Positions 45,941 through 56,752 are shown, numbered from the stretch's first letter. The stretch is DNA of 64,000 bases from Prochlorococcus sp. AG-347-O22 (GCA_003278845.1 QCCX01000002.1:1-64000); one strand, 5' to 3'. Notes: generated by a model not told the origin, from the letters alone. Translations and numbers: made by a program.

Positions 45941-46740
45941 ATCGGATCGAATTTAGATTTAAGCTTTAAATCATTAACTTGATTAATTTGTCTACAAGAT
46001 AAGCTATTAATTGCAACTACTATGTCATCATTTTGAAATTCTGGAGGAATTAATTCTTCTTTTACAATTTTCAATTTTAAAGCTTCAGAAACCATAATCC
46101 CCTCTAAACAGCCGCTCTCTTTTCTAGGAGTTATCCATTGATTATTTCTTTTAATTAGAAGATTAAATGTACTTCCACAACAAAGTTCACCTGACGTATT
46201 CAAAAGGATAGAATCATCAAATGATTTTTTATTAGCTTCTGTCAAAACTTGTATTGCCTGATTATATGAAAATGTTTTGCATTTACTTATAAGACTGAAT
46301 TCATTTATTTTTTCAGTTTGACTAATGCAAACTCTTATCGGATTAAAATTTGGTTTGATTCTATAGAACTCAAGCCATAAATTATCCAAATCTTTTGTCT
46401 CTGAAGTGCTATTAATTGTTAGTGTTCGACCTTCATTAGTTCCTCGACTATAGTTTATTCTTACTGAAGCAAATTGATCATTTTTAAGCGATAACTTTCT
46501 AATTCCATCGTGAATAAGTTGTCTCAAAGTTAATTTATTTATTTTGAGATTAATATTTAAAATCTTGCTACTTTTTTCTAATCTTTTCAGATGTTCATCA
46601 AAAAGAATAGGTTTGTTTTCTTTTATCAAAATGGTTTCAAATATACCATCAGCAAATTTTAATCCTCTATTATTAGCAGCAATAAATATTTTATCAATAT
46701 TCAACCATTGATCCTTGTGCCAGCCTAATGTTTCAATCAT
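45913..46740 (-). CDS. pabC: class IV aminotransferase, probable aminodeoxychorismate lyase
   Basis: This PLP fold-type IV protein probably releases pyruvate from aminodeoxychorismate to make p-aminobenzoate for folate. The N-terminal ANNRGLKFADGIFETI and the lysine-bearing CKTFSYNQAIQVL (about residue 155) match the family. The later LLNTSGELCCGSTFNLLI and SGCLEGIMVSEAL segments also fit. D-alanine or branched-chain aminotransferases share this fold. The placement four bases overlapping pabB is the main reason for the lyase call. At 275 residues it is the usual length, though the sequence is divergent. Its 3' end overlaps convergent cobA by 28 bases. Confidence 0.82.
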   Translation of the reverse strand: MIETLGWHKDQWLNIDKIFIAANNRGLKFADGIFETILIKENKPILFDEHLKRLEKSSKILNINLKINKLTLRQLIHDGIRKLSLKNDQFASVRINYSRGTNEGRTLTINSTSETKDLDNLWLEFYRIKPNFNPIRVCISQTEKINEFSLISKCKTFSYNQAIQVLTEANKKSFDDSILLNTSGELCCGSTFNLLIKRNNQWITPRKESGCLEGIMVSEALKLKIVKEELIPPEFQNDDIVVAINSLSCRQINQVNDLKLKSKFDPIYFWDLLYS

Positions 46741-48053
46741 TTTAGTGCATCAATTAATGGTAAAAGTTTCCACTTCAGTTCATCAGTTTCCTCTTCAGGG
46801 TTTGAGTCAATAACTATTCCGCAACCAGCATATATATTGATTTTTTTGTCTTTAATTAAAAATGATCTTATTAGTAAATTGCTGTCAAACTCTCCATTCC
46901 AGTCGAGCTTCAAAAATGAGCCACAGTATGGTCCGCGTTCACATTCTTCTAATTCAAATAGTCTCTGGCATGATCTTAATTTAGGTGCGCCAGTTATAGA
47001 GCCTCCAGGCCAACAAGCTTTTAGCAAATCAATCCAGTTCTTGTCTTTTTTTAATTTGCCTCTGATTACTGAAGTTAGATGATGAACTTTTAAGAAGCTT
47101 TCAAGTTTTAATATTTCTGGCACCATAATACTTCCTGTTTCGCAAACTTTACCTAAATCATTTCTTATTAGGTCAACAATCATAATATTTTCGGCTCTAT
47201 CTTTTTCGTTCGTTATTAAATCGATAGCATTAAGTGCGTCTTGATTTAAATCTTTATCTCTGGATCTAGTTCCTTTGATAGGTCTTGATTCTATAAAATT
47301 TTTATTATCTATTTTTATAAACCTTTCTGGCGAGGTTGATAATACAGCTTCTTTATAATTATCATTATTTATTATTATTCCTCCAAAGGGAGCTCTCAAT
47401 TTCCTTCTTATTTTCAAATAAATATCTAAAGGATTATAGTTTTTGGAACTTTCAATTTCGCATTTAGTTGTTAGGTTTGCTTGAAAAATATCTCCTAGGG
47501 AAATTAATTTTTTCAATTTTAGAATATTTTTCTGAAATTTTTCAGACATTTCGTCCAAATTGATTTTTGAAAAATCAAAATTCAAATTTGTTTTAATAAT
47601 ATTTTCTTCTTCAATATTTTTTATATTTTTGATTATTTTTTTATAATTCATCAGTTCAGATGAGTTTGTGCCTTCGATAATTATTTCTTTTTTTATTAGA
47701 TTACATTTAATGATTGGATCATATGATCCAATCCATAAAGTTGCCATATCAGATTTTCTCCATGGGTTTTTTGGTTCTATGTAAACTCCAGCTTCATAAC
47801 TTAACCATCCGATCCAAAATCCTTTCTCAATATTTTTTAAATTATTAAATGGATTATTAGTTTTGTCTAAGTTATTGATATCTCTTGATTGGATTATTTT
47901 TTTAGGCTTAATTCCTATTATTGACCATTCCCCATTATCTTTGCCATCACTGTCTAGCCAAGCTAATCCTTTATCTCCGAATTTTTTTGTTAGATGATGC
48001 GTAATCAGTGCTGGATCTATCCATTTTTCTAGAATTATTTTTTTTATTTTCAT
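46737..48053 (-). CDS. pabB: aminodeoxychorismate synthase component I (PabB)
   Basis: It aminates chorismate to aminodeoxychorismate, working with a PabA glutaminase encoded elsewhere. The chorismate-binding domain occupies the C-terminal half: FQANLTTKCEI, SPERFIKI, SRPIKGTRSRD, then RAENIMIVDLIRNDLGKVCE (in adjacent blocks) and the WPGGSITGAPKLRS motif. These are shared with anthranilate synthase TrpE, but PabB-type residues and the pabC neighbour favour folate synthesis. At 438 residues it is slightly short, with a divergent N-terminal domain. It overlaps queC by four bases and pabC by four bases, so all three are coupled. Confidence 0.92.
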   Translation of the reverse strand: MKIKKIILEKWIDPALITHHLTKKFGDKGLAWLDSDGKDNGEWSIIGIKPKKIIQSRDINNLDKTNNPFNNLKNIEKGFWIGWLSYEAGVYIEPKNPWRKSDMATLWIGSYDPIIKCNLIKKEIIIEGTNSSELMNYKKIIKNIKNIEEENIIKTNLNFDFSKINLDEMSEKFQKNILKLKKLISLGDIFQANLTTKCEIESSKNYNPLDIYLKIRRKLRAPFGGIIINNDNYKEAVLSTSPERFIKIDNKNFIESRPIKGTRSRDKDLNQDALNAIDLITNEKDRAENIMIVDLIRNDLGKVCETGSIMVPEILKLESFLKVHHLTSVIRGKLKKDKNWIDLLKACWPGGSITGAPKLRSCQRLFELEECERGPYCGSFLKLDWNGEFDSNLLIRSFLIKDKKINIYAGCGIVIDSNPEEETDELKWKLLPLIDALK

Positions 48054-48724
48054 TTTTTATTATTTCTATTAAGCCATTTTTCATAAGCGGCATTTCTAAT
48101 TCTGCAGCTATCACACTTACCGCATGGTTTTGAATTACCTGAATAACAACTCCATGTTTTATCTAAAGGGACATGATTATCAAAAGCTAATTTAATAATT
48201 TCCTCTTTATTTAAATCTAAAAGTGGTGTCCAAAGTTTTATTGGGTTATTTTCTCTTCCTCTTTTGTTGGCTAAATCTGCTAATTCTTGAAATTTTTTAA
48301 TGTAGTCAGGTCTGCAATCTGGATAACCAGAATAATCAAGTGCATTAACTCCTAATCCTATAAAATCAGCATCTATTGCTTCGGCGTAACTTAGTGCAAC
48401 GGAAATAAATATAGTATTTCTCCCAGGAACATAAGTATTAGGAATTTTATTATTTTGTACTCCTTCTAACGGGATATTTTTTTGAGTATCAGTTAATGAA
48501 GAGCCTCCCCATAAAGATAAGTCAAGCTTTATGATTTTAAATTCTTCGATATCAAAGTGTTTTGCAATTATTGATGCAGAATTTAATTCTTTTTTATGAC
48601 GTTGACCGTAGTCAAATGAAAGGCCAAAAATTTTAGCTTCGGATTTTTTGGCGATACCAGTAACTGTAGAAGAATCTAAACCTCCAGATAATAAAACTAC
48701 TATCGATTTATTTTTAAGAGTCAT
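48050..48724 (-). CDS. queC: 7-cyano-7-deazaguanine synthase
   Basis: QueC converts 7-carboxy-7-deazaguanine to preQ0 in queuosine synthesis, using ATP and ammonia. The PP-loop LLSGGLDSSTV lies at about residues 11-21. The zinc site near the C-terminus is formed by SCYSGNSKPCGKCDSCR, with four cysteines. VPGRNTIFISVALSYAEA in the middle is also characteristic. The 224-residue length is normal. It lies six bases after queE and overlaps pabB by four bases. With queG at 6 kb it shows that the organism makes queuosine, although queD, queF and tgt are outside the window. Confidence 0.97.
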   Translation of the reverse strand: MTLKNKSIVVLLSGGLDSSTVTGIAKKSEAKIFGLSFDYGQRHKKELNSASIIAKHFDIEEFKIIKLDLSLWGGSSLTDTQKNIPLEGVQNNKIPNTYVPGRNTIFISVALSYAEAIDADFIGLGVNALDYSGYPDCRPDYIKKFQELADLANKRGRENNPIKLWTPLLDLNKEEIIKLAFDNHVPLDKTWSCYSGNSKPCGKCDSCRIRNAAYEKWLNRNNKK

Positions 48725-48730
48725 ATGATG

Positions 48731-49408
48731 TCAATTAATCTTTAAGTATTTGTGAGTTTGAAGGCTCAATTTCCAATCGGGGTTATTTTTTACGAAATCG
48801 ATAGCGAGAGAAAAACCATTCGCATTGTTCCATGCTGGCTGTAGATAAAAAATTTTATCTTCTTTTTTTAATCCATCTTCGCTTTTAGAGGGTTGATATT
48901 GTTTTAAAGTTTCTTTTTTTATTTGAATAGCAAATTCAATATCTTCTATTTCATTTATGATTATTTTGATTTCATTACAGTTTTTTAAAAAATAATTTTT
49001 CGGAGGTGAGTGTCTTTTAGGAGATAAAGTAATCCAGTCATAGCTTCCTGATATCGAATTAACTCCACTTGTCTCAATATGAATCTTCATTGGCTTTTGT
49101 TCTTCTCCTTTCGTCATTTTTTTTATGGCTTTGCAAAAATTATCCAAGTTATGTTGTAAAGGTTCTCCACCTGTAATAACGCAAAAAGATGCTCCTTTTT
49201 TTCTGGCAATTTTTATGCGATCTATTATTTTTTCAATTGATATAGAAGGGTGTTTTTTCTCGTCCCATGAATTCTTGGTATCGCACCACGAACATCCAAC
49301 TTTACATCCGGCTAATCTTACAAAAAAAGCACTTTTTCCAGCGTGATAACCTTCACCTTGCAATGAATGAAATTGTTCAACTAAGGGTAAAAAATTTGTC
49401 ATTTTCAT
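48731..49408 (-). CDS. queE: 7-carboxy-7-deazaguanine synthase (radical SAM)
   Basis: QueE is a radical-SAM enzyme making 7-carboxy-7-deazaguanine from carboxy-tetrahydropterin. The cluster-binding cysteines are in RLAGCKVGCSWCDTKNSW, which reads C-X3-C-X2-C, near residues 34-41. FHSLQGEGYHAG, just before it, and CVITGGEPLQH near 77 are family hallmarks. The 225-residue length is typical. A second possible ATG two codons in gives MTNFLPL. It sits between pyrG (18-base gap) and queC (six-base gap) in a long minus-strand run, so queE and queC are co-expressed. Confidence 0.96.
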   Translation of the reverse strand: MKMTNFLPLVEQFHSLQGEGYHAGKSAFFVRLAGCKVGCSWCDTKNSWDEKKHPSISIEKIIDRIKIARKKGASFCVITGGEPLQHNLDNFCKAIKKMTKGEEQKPMKIHIETSGVNSISGSYDWITLSPKRHSPPKNYFLKNCNEIKIIINEIEDIEFAIQIKKETLKQYQPSKSEDGLKKEDKIFYLQPAWNNANGFSLAIDFVKNNPDWKLSLQTHKYLKIN

Positions 49409-49426
49409 TCAAAAAAATAAAAAATA

Positions 49427-51037
49427 TTAATTTGATTGAGTTAACTTATCTTGAGAGGCTTTTATTAATCCTTTAAATAAAGGATGAGGTTTGCCAGGTC
49501 GTGATAAAAACTCAGGATGATATTGACAGGCTAAGAAGTATGGATGATTTTCTAACTCAATTAATTCAACTAATCTGCCATCTGGTGATGTACCACTAAT
49601 TTTGTATCCAGAATCTAAAAAACTTTGTTTGTAGTAATTATTAAATTCGTATCTATGTCGATGTCTCTCATAAATAACATCCTCATCATATAAGTTTTTT
49701 CCAGTTGTATTTTTTGTCAATCTACATGGATAAACTCCAAGTCTCATTGTCCCACCTAAATCAACTACATCTTCCTGTTCTGGTAATAAATGTATCACTG
49801 GATTTGGAGTGTTTGGGTCTAGTTCTGAACTAGATGCATCTGGAAGATTAGCTACATTCCTAGCCCATTCTATAACTGCACATTGCATACCAAGGCATAA
49901 ACCTAAAAAGGGAATTTTATTTTCTCTTGCGAATTTTATAGCCGAAATTTTTCCATTGACTCCTCTATTACCAAATCCCCCGGGTACGACAATTGCATCA
50001 ACTTCACTTAAGTAAGTTTCTGCTGAATTTTTTTCTATCATTTCAGCACTGACCCAACGTAAATCTAATAAAGCTTTTTGTTCAATGCATGCATGTCTTA
50101 AAGCTTCAACAACGGATAAATATGCATCTCCAAGTTCAATATATTTGCCTACAAGGGCAACTTTTATTGGATCTCCAGGATTTCTTAGGTTGTGTATTAG
50201 TTGCTCCCAGTTTTTCAAATCACATTTTTTATCTTCAAGGTCTAAATACTTCAGGGTTTCTTTACATAAACCTTCTTTTTTTAAAGAAAGAGGTACAGAA
50301 TAAATACTGTCTGCGTCTAAAGCTTCAATTACAGAGTTGATACTGACACCGCAAAAACCACTAAGCTTTTTTTTAAGAGCTTTATTGATAGATTTATCAC
50401 TTCGGCATACAAGTAAATCTGGCTGAATTCCAATTGATCTTAATTCTTTTACTGAATGTTGTGTTGGTTTAGTTTTTATTTCGCCAGAGGTTTTGATGTA
50501 AGGAAGTAATGTTACGTGTATGTATGCAACATCATTCCTATTGACATCATTTTTGAATTCTCTTATTGCCTCTAAAAAAGGTAGAGATTCAATATCACCA
50601 ACTGTTCCACCAATTTCAGTAATAATAATATCTGCATTGCTGTTAGCGGCTACTCTATGAATCCTTTCTCTAATTTCTCCCGTTATGTGAGGTATTACTT
50701 GCACAGTTCCACCGTTATAATTACCTCTTCTTTCTTTATTAATAACTGCTTGATAAATAGATCCCGTTGTTACACTATTCAACCTAGTCATTGCAGTATC
50801 AGTAAATCTTTCGTAGTGACCTAAATCTAGATCGGTTTCAGCCCCATCTTCGGTTACAAATACTTCTCCATGTTGAAAAGGGCTCATAGTGCCTGGATCA
50901 ACATTTAGATATGGATCTAGTTTTAATATTGAAACACCATATCCTCTAGATTTTAATAATCTACCTAAACTTGCAGCTACGATTCCTTTACCAATGCTAG
51001 AAACTACTCCTCCGGTGACAAAAACAAATTTTGACAT
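49427..51037 (-). CDS. pyrG: CTP synthase
   Basis: CTP synthase aminates UTP to CTP using ATP and glutamine. The N-terminal synthase domain opens with [20 protein letters not shown] (residues about 5-24) and contains [19 protein letters not shown] in adjacent blocks. The class I glutaminase domain carries the nucleophile in [12 protein letters not shown] near residue 385 and its histidine-glutamate pair in [12 protein letters not shown] near the C-terminus. The 536 residues are complete. aspS lies 75 bases upstream and queE 18 bases downstream, all on one strand. Confidence 0.98.
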   Translation of the reverse strand: MSKFVFVTGGVVSSIGKGIVAASLGRLLKSRGYGVSILKLDPYLNVDPGTMSPFQHGEVFVTEDGAETDLDLGHYERFTDTAMTRLNSVTTGSIYQAVINKERRGNYNGGTVQVIPHITGEIRERIHRVAANSNADIIITEIGGTVGDIESLPFLEAIREFKNDVNRNDVAYIHVTLLPYIKTSGEIKTKPTQHSVKELRSIGIQPDLLVCRSDKSINKALKKKLSGFCGVSINSVIEALDADSIYSVPLSLKKEGLCKETLKYLDLEDKKCDLKNWEQLIHNLRNPGDPIKVALVGKYIELGDAYLSVVEALRHACIEQKALLDLRWVSAEMIEKNSAETYLSEVDAIVVPGGFGNRGVNGKISAIKFARENKIPFLGLCLGMQCAVIEWARNVANLPDASSSELDPNTPNPVIHLLPEQEDVVDLGGTMRLGVYPCRLTKNTTGKNLYDEDVIYERHRHRYEFNNYYKQSFLDSGYKISGTSPDGRLVELIELENHPYFLACQYHPEFLSRPGKPHPLFKGLIKASQDKLTQSN

Positions 51038-51112
51038 TAAATATTTTTAATTAAGCACTGCCTCCTTATATCTTATTTAAACAAAAAACTTTTAGATCAT
51101 CCATATATATTC

Positions 51113-52909
51113 TTATTCATCAATTGTTATTTCAATATCTAATTCTTTTAATTGTGATTCTGAGACATTTGAAGGCGCATTTGTAAGAAGACATTTTGCT
51201 TGTTGATTTTTTGGAAACGCTATTGTTTCTCTAATTGAATCTGCACCTATGATCAGCATGGTAATACGATCTAATCCAAATGCTATTCCACCATGAGGAG
51301 GAGCACCCATTTCTAGGGCTTCTATTAAAAATCCAAATTTTTCATTAATCTCTTTAGCAGTAAGTCCTACCGTTTTCAAAACCTCTCTTTGCAAGTTTGC
51401 TTCATGAATACGCAAAGACCCACCTCCTAATTCCAAGCCATTAAGAACTAAGTCATAAGCATTTGCTGTAGAGACTTCGATTTCTTTTTGCAAATTTTGT
51501 GGATCTTTAGATTTTATATTTTTTGGAGAACAAAAAGGATGATGTAAAGCTTCATATCTATTTTCCTCTTCATTTCTCTCAAACATCGGGAAATCAGTTA
51601 CCCATAAGAAATTCCATTTACTTTTATCTATGAGATTTAAGTCTTTTGCGATGTATTGTCTCACTCTATCTAATGACTGGTTGACAATTTGTTTATCTCC
51701 AGCACCCAAGAGAATTAAGTCTCCATCTTGCGCTTCGGTGATTCTCAAAATATCAGCTATATGCTCTTCATTTAGATTATTTTTAATTGCCCCAATAGTC
51801 TCAAGCTCATCTCCTTTGACCCTTATAAAGGCCAAACCACCAGCTCCTGCTTCTTGAGCTACTTGGAAGATATCACCTCCGGGTTTAATTCTTACGTTGC
51901 TAATACTTAAATTACCTCCTTTGACTGTTATGGATTTTATAGAACCTCCAGACTGAATTGCCTTGGTGAAAATATTAAAGCCAATATCACCTAATACTTC
52001 TCCTAAATCTTTTAATAACATTTGATATCTTGTATCTGGTCTATCAGTGCCGTAATTATTCATTGCTGCTTGCCAGGACATTCTTGGAAAAGCATTATTA
52101 AAATCAATATTTAATACTTCTTTCCATATTTTTTTTATAAGATTTTCATTAAAAGAGATTATTTCTTCTTCACTAATAAAGCTCATTTCAATATCTAATT
52201 GCGTAAACTCTGGCTGTCTATCTGCCCTTAAGTCTTCATCACGGAAACATTTTGCGATTTGATAATACTTATCTAAGCCTCCCACCATCAAAAGTTGTTT
52301 AAATAGTTGTGGGGATTGAGGTAGAGCAAAAAATTCTCCATTCGAAAGACGAGCAGGAACAAGAAAATCGCGAGCGCCTTCTGGAGTTGATTTTGTAAGT
52401 AATGGAGTCTCTACTTCTGTAAATCCAAAATTATCAAGAAATTCTCTAGCAACTTTAATAATTTTATGTCTTGTTTTTAAATTTTCTAGTAATTTGCCTC
52501 TTCTTAAATCAAGGTATCTATATTTTAATCTGAGTTCCTCTTTTGTATTTTCATAATCATGTATAGATACTGGAAAAGGTAGGTTTTTATTGATTTGGTT
52601 GAGAATTTGCAAATCTTTAACTTTAAGCTCTAACTCTCCAGTACTTAAATTTTTATTTATTGAATCTTTTGGCCTTTCGTTAATAATTCCGCTAACCATT
52701 ATTACTGTTTCATTTCTTAGAGTTTCTGCCTGTTTAAATAGATCTGCACCATCATCGGGGTTAATTGTTATTTGTAGGAATCCACTATGGTCTCTTAAAT
52801 CAATAAAAATTACACCTCCATGATCTCTTCTTCTATCTACCCATCCGCATAAATCAACTAATTTACCAATATCTGTATTATTGAGTTCTTCGCAAATTTT
52901 GTTTCTCAT
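51113..52909 (-). CDS. aspS: aspartyl-tRNA synthetase
   Basis: This class II synthetase charges tRNA-Asp, and possibly tRNA-Asn if the indirect pathway operates. The N-terminal OB-fold anticodon domain ([22 protein letters not shown], in two blocks) covers about 1-110. The catalytic domain follows with [13 protein letters not shown]-like sequence, the motif 2 loop [19 protein letters not shown] near 215-233, and motif 3 [12 protein letters not shown] near 555. The bacterial GAD insertion lies between (about 290-410). The 598 residues match bacterial AspRS. It is flanked by gcvT (55 bases) and pyrG (75 bases) on the same strand. Confidence 0.98.
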   Translation of the reverse strand: MRNKICEELNNTDIGKLVDLCGWVDRRRDHGGVIFIDLRDHSGFLQITINPDDGADLFKQAETLRNETVIMVSGIINERPKDSINKNLSTGELELKVKDLQILNQINKNLPFPVSIHDYENTKEELRLKYRYLDLRRGKLLENLKTRHKIIKVAREFLDNFGFTEVETPLLTKSTPEGARDFLVPARLSNGEFFALPQSPQLFKQLLMVGGLDKYYQIAKCFRDEDLRADRQPEFTQLDIEMSFISEEEIISFNENLIKKIWKEVLNIDFNNAFPRMSWQAAMNNYGTDRPDTRYQMLLKDLGEVLGDIGFNIFTKAIQSGGSIKSITVKGGNLSISNVRIKPGGDIFQVAQEAGAGGLAFIRVKGDELETIGAIKNNLNEEHIADILRITEAQDGDLILLGAGDKQIVNQSLDRVRQYIAKDLNLIDKSKWNFLWVTDFPMFERNEEENRYEALHHPFCSPKNIKSKDPQNLQKEIEVSTANAYDLVLNGLELGGGSLRIHEANLQREVLKTVGLTAKEINEKFGFLIEALEMGAPPHGGIAFGLDRITMLIIGADSIRETIAFPKNQQAKCLLTNAPSNVSESQLKELDIEITIDE

Positions 52910-52964
52910 CTAAGTATGATTTATTTATCAATAACTTATAATAATTCTTTAAGGGTAAATTTAG

Positions 52965-54077
52965 TTAATAATTTTTTTTATAAAACGCTCTTTTTGTTAT
53001 AACCCCTTTGAATTTTTTGCCTCTTATTAATATTTGAACTTCATTATTTATTAAGGCATGCGAAGTATTGATGTATGCAAAAGCTATAGCTTGTTGTTTA
53101 GTTGGAGACCAACTGCCGCTTGTTATACTCCCAATATTTTCTTCATCTTTAAGAACTGAGCAACCTTTTCTTCCTATTGCTTTACCCTCTATAGAGAGAC
53201 CAACTAACTTTTTTTGAATACCTAATCTTGACTGTTCTTCAAGAAATCTTCTTCCAAAGAATTCGTGATTATTTTCTAGATGTACTAGCCAGCCTAACCC
53301 TGCTTCATATGGAGAAGTTTCTTCATTTATGTCTTGACCATAAAGATGCATGCCTGCTTCAAGTCTAAGTGTATCTCTAGCTCCTAAACCACAAGGTGCA
53401 ACATTTTTGGAAATTGAGAAATCCCATAAATTAATTGCTGCTTTTTTAGATAAAAGTATTTCTAGACCATTTTCCCCTGTATATCCTGTCTTTGAAAAGA
53501 AAATTTTTTCTTTAGGCGAAATATGTTCAAAAATTTTATATTCGCATCCAAAGTTAGGGATATGCGAGATCGAAGATTCAATCCATTCTTCAAATAAATC
53601 GAATGAGTTTTTTCCCTGTAGTGCTAAAAGTACTTTGTCTTTTTTAAAGTTTGTTATCGAAATTTCATCTTTATTTAAATTATTTTTTATCCACTGAAAA
53701 TCTTCTTCATATCTACTTGCATTAACTATTAATAATAATTCTGATATGTCATTTTCTTGCATGCCAAGGTCATAAATTATTAAGTCATCTATTATTCCTC
53801 CTTTATCATTGAGCATTACTGTATAAAGCCCTTGACCCACAGAAAAGGAATATAAATTAGTAGGAAAAAGTTTTTGAATATAATCCTTTGGATTGATTCC
53901 CTTGATAGAAATCACCCCCATGTGAGAAATATCAAATAATCCTGCTGATGATCTAACTGATTCATGCTCTTTAATTAATCCTGAAAATGATATGGGCATT
54001 TCCCAACCTGCAAAATCTACCAATTTTGCATTGGCTTCAAGATATTTTGAATAAAGAGGACTTTTTAGCAAATCCAT
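52965..54077 (-). CDS. gcvT: aminomethyltransferase (glycine cleavage T protein)
   Basis: The T protein takes the aminomethyl group from lipoyl-H protein and forms methylene-THF with release of ammonia, part of the glycine cleavage system that also supports photorespiration. The 370 residues include [23 protein letters not shown] near 20, [11 protein letters not shown] near 47, [11 protein letters not shown] near 180, and [19 protein letters not shown] near 215. The end contains RRGCSVL-like and [18 protein letters not shown] blocks. gcvH and gcvP are not adjacent, and no glycine riboswitch is visible in the 50-base upstream gap. It lies between speB and aspS on the minus strand. Confidence 0.97.
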   Translation of the reverse strand: MDLLKSPLYSKYLEANAKLVDFAGWEMPISFSGLIKEHESVRSSAGLFDISHMGVISIKGINPKDYIQKLFPTNLYSFSVGQGLYTVMLNDKGGIIDDLIIYDLGMQENDISELLLIVNASRYEEDFQWIKNNLNKDEISITNFKKDKVLLALQGKNSFDLFEEWIESSISHIPNFGCEYKIFEHISPKEKIFFSKTGYTGENGLEILLSKKAAINLWDFSISKNVAPCGLGARDTLRLEAGMHLYGQDINEETSPYEAGLGWLVHLENNHEFFGRRFLEEQSRLGIQKKLVGLSIEGKAIGRKGCSVLKDEENIGSITSGSWSPTKQQAIAFAYINTSHALINNEVQILIRGKKFKGVITKRAFYKKNY

Positions 54078-54127
54078 GAAATATTTCGTTTGTATTTAGT
54101 ATTTTTACACTGTAGTTTAGAAATTTT

Positions 54128-55009
54128 TTATTGCATATTTTCTAATGACAAAATTAAACTTCTAAGTACTTTGGCTGCAACTATGCTACTTACTCCGCTT
54201 TTATCAATTTCTGGAGATAATTCCACAATGTCTGAAGCCACAATTCTAAAGTCTTTTAAAGTTTTCAGTATTTCTTCAAAATCATTCCAAAAAAATCCTC
54301 CTGGTTCTGGAGTGCCCGTCCCTGCTAATAAACTGGGATCAAACCAATCTAAATCTATTGTTAAATAGATTGGAGACTTGGCGAATGGTAGAAGAGCTTG
54401 TTTTAACTCATGTGCATTTCCGCCTGGACAAAAGTTAACTAATTGGTTGTTGTTATGCATAATTTCAAATTCTTCCTTAGTTCCACTTCTAATTCCAACT
54501 TGTAAAATTTTCTTTTCAGGTAGCACTTCTAAGCATCTTTTCATAGTACAAGCATGACTATGTTCATTTCCTATATATGATTCTCTTAAATCTGCATGAG
54601 CATCAAGTTGAACCAATATCAAATCTGGATATTTTTTTACTAATGCTTCAATAGCACCTCTTGTAATAGAGTGTTCGCCTCCAAGCATAATAGGACTAAG
54701 ACGTTTATTAATTAAATAATTTGTTGCTGATTTAACCGATTCAATAACGGACTTTGAGTCATTTTTATCAATTAGTATTGATCCAAAATCAACATAAATA
54801 ATATCCTCTAAGTCTTTTTTTATTTTTGGACAATATGTTTCTAAACAAGAACTGACTTGTCTTATTGCTTCTGGACCAAATCTTGCTCCTGGTTTAAACG
54901 AACATGTCCCGTCATAATTAACTCCAAATATACCAATTGAGCAATTCTCGGGACTTCTTTTTGCTCCCATATAAATTGCATTTTCGTTATCAAATAAATT
55001 TTTTGTCAT
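54128..55009 (-). CDS. speB: ureohydrolase, probable agmatinase
   Basis: This manganese-dependent hydrolase of the arginase/agmatinase family probably turns agmatine into putrescine and urea. The metal ligands are all visible: the His of LGGEHSITRG near residue 113, LDAHADLRESY near 135, HSHACTMKR near 150, and DLDWFDPSLL near 220. SPE-type GTGTPEPGGF near 232 matches agmatinase more than arginase. The 293-residue length is standard. It is next to the spermidine synthase gene (four bases), whose substrate is putrescine, which supports agmatinase. Confidence 0.92.
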   Translation of the reverse strand: MTKNLFDNENAIYMGAKRSPENCSIGIFGVNYDGTCSFKPGARFGPEAIRQVSSCLETYCPKIKKDLEDIIYVDFGSILIDKNDSKSVIESVKSATNYLINKRLSPIMLGGEHSITRGAIEALVKKYPDLILVQLDAHADLRESYIGNEHSHACTMKRCLEVLPEKKILQVGIRSGTKEEFEIMHNNNQLVNFCPGGNAHELKQALLPFAKSPIYLTIDLDWFDPSLLAGTGTPEPGGFFWNDFEEILKTLKDFRIVASDIVELSPEIDKSGVSSIVAAKVLRSLILSLENMQ

Positions 55010-55013
55010 CTTA

Positions 55014-55862
55014 TTAATCTAGTTCTTTTACAATTTTATTTGGCATCATTTTGAATGCTGCATTTTGAAAATTTAAATTCCAAATTTCACATCCTTTTTC
55101 TATTTTTAGTACTTCATCACAATTTTGCTTTGATAAATTTAGATCTTCTGAAGAAGCGAATGTCCAACTCCAAATCCCGCTTGGATATATAGGCACAAAG
55201 GAATACATAGTTTCAGAAACTTTAAATATATTTTTTAGGGTTTTCAAAATATTTATGTGAATATTTTTGAAGGATTCAGGAGATTCACTTTGCGTTGCTA
55301 ATATCCCCTTTGGTGTAAGTATTCTTTTACATTCTTTATAAAAAGAATCTGAAAATAATAAATTTGAAAATTCTGAGGGATCTGAACAATCTATAAGAAT
55401 AACGTCGTAAAAATTATCTCTTGTTTTTTTTACCCATTCAACACCATCATCAACATGTATTTTTAATCTTTTGTCATTCCATGCTTCGCCTCCAATTTCT
55501 TTTAAAAATTTTTTAGATATTTTGATTACCTCCTCGTCAATTTCTACTAGATCAATTTTCGATATTTGAGAATATTTAACGCATTCTCTTGCTGTACCGC
55601 CGTCTCCTCCACCAATAATTAGTACATTAGATTTTTCGTCAATGCTACTTAATGCTGGATGCACAAGACACTCATGATAATATTTCTCGTCTTTTAGTGA
55701 TGTCATCCAACAACCATCAAGCATTAAAGCTCTGCCATAGTATTCATTTTCAATAACAATAATTTCTTGATATTGTGAATTTTGTTTAATTAAAACATCT
55801 CCATTTAGACCGAATCTTGAGCCTTTATGATATTCATCTATCCATGTTGAAATATTAGTCAT
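55014..55862 (-). CDS. speE: spermidine synthase (polyamine aminopropyltransferase)
   Basis: SpeE transfers an aminopropyl group from decarboxylated S-adenosylmethionine to putrescine. The 282 residues have the family layout: an N-terminal beta domain (QNSQYQEIIVIENEYYGRALMLDG in two blocks), the Rossmann glycine motif IIGGGDGGTARE near 85-96, and LVEIDEEVIKISKKFL. The catalytic aspartate region is VILIDCSDPSEFSNLLFSDSFY near 160. It lies seven bases after mazG and four bases before speB. Decarboxylated SAM would come from SpeD, which is not in this window. Confidence 0.96.
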   Translation of the reverse strand: MTNISTWIDEYHKGSRFGLNGDVLIKQNSQYQEIIVIENEYYGRALMLDGCWMTSLKDEKYYHECLVHPALSSIDEKSNVLIIGGGDGGTARECVKYSQISKIDLVEIDEEVIKISKKFLKEIGGEAWNDKRLKIHVDDGVEWVKKTRDNFYDVILIDCSDPSEFSNLLFSDSFYKECKRILTPKGILATQSESPESFKNIHINILKTLKNIFKVSETMYSFVPIYPSGIWSWTFASSEDLNLSKQNCDEVLKIEKGCEIWNLNFQNAAFKMMPNKIVKELD

Positions 55863-55869
55863 TTACTTT

Positions 55870-56715
55870 TTAAGAATTTTTTCTTTTAAGTTTTCGCTTG
55901 GCTATTTGCCAAAGCCGTTGAAAGTCTTTAGGAGTTTGTTTTTTTATATTATCGCCTGCATGATGTTCAATAATTGAAAATCTGTCTAAAAATTTTTTAT
56001 TAGTTTTTTGTAGAGCTGATTCAGGATTTATTTTTAAAAAGTTTGAGAGATTCAGAAGGGTAAAGTAAATATCCCCAAATTCATTTTTTATTTCTGAATC
56101 ATTATTGCTTTTAATCGCTTCCTTTAATTCATTAATCTCTTCTTCTAACTTTTCAAAAATCTGATCGGTACTCTCCCATTTAAAACCATATTCTTTAACA
56201 ACATTTGTGATTTTATCTGTTCCAACCATTGGTGGTAAATTTTTGATTTTCATATTTAAATTTTTACTAATTGATGATTCCATATGAGGTGTTTCTTTTT
56301 CTGAATTTTTAATTTTTTCCCAAATTTGTTGCGATTTTTCTAGAGATACTTTTTCTTTTTTTTTAAAAATATATGGATGTCTATTAATAATTTTCTTGTT
56401 TAGATTTTTTATAACATCATTTAGCTCAAATTCTTTTTTTTCGTAACCGATTTCAGCATGAAGCATTACTTGTAATAAAAGATCTCCTAACTCTTCACAT
56501 ATGTTATCCGTCTTTTTTTCATATATCGCATAAATAAATTCATTACTTTCTTCATGTAAAAATGGGATCAACGATTTATGAGACTGTATTTTCTGCCAAG
56601 GGCATCCCCAAGTCTTATCTTTTAATGATTTGATATTAGATATTAAAATTTTAAAGTTTTCTAAAGTCTCTAAATCGGAATTTTTTTGTAAGTTATATCT
56701 ATCGTTTGAGGACAT
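55870..56715 (-). CDS. mazG: nucleoside triphosphate pyrophosphohydrolase MazG
   Basis: MazG hydrolyses NTPs to NMP and pyrophosphate, a housecleaning or stringent-response function; cyanophages also carry mazG genes. The two MazG domains are visible. The first has WGCPWQKIQSHKSLIPFL-like sequence, EESNEFIYAI and EELGDLLLQVMLHAEI (about residues 35-100). The second has FKWESTDQIFEKLEEEINELKEAI and EFGDIYFTLLNL near 190-235, with the EExxE...ExxD metal sites. At 281 residues it is slightly longer than E. coli MazG. The coding sequence is very A+T-rich. It opens the long minus-strand run and diverges from tRNA-Val. Confidence 0.93.
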   Translation of the reverse strand: MSSNDRYNLQKNSDLETLENFKILISNIKSLKDKTWGCPWQKIQSHKSLIPFLHEESNEFIYAIYEKKTDNICEELGDLLLQVMLHAEIGYEKKEFELNDVIKNLNKKIINRHPYIFKKKEKVSLEKSQQIWEKIKNSEKETPHMESSISKNLNMKIKNLPPMVGTDKITNVVKEYGFKWESTDQIFEKLEEEINELKEAIKSNNDSEIKNEFGDIYFTLLNLSNFLKINPESALQKTNKKFLDRFSIIEHHAGDNIKKQTPKDFQRLWQIAKRKLKRKNS

Positions 56716-56752
56716 AGGATATATTTTATTAATTTAATTTTGCCTCAATCAT

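Noticed and set aside
54078-54127. Glycine riboswitch before gcvT
   Set aside because: The gap to speB is only 50 bases and shows no structured aptamer-like pairing.
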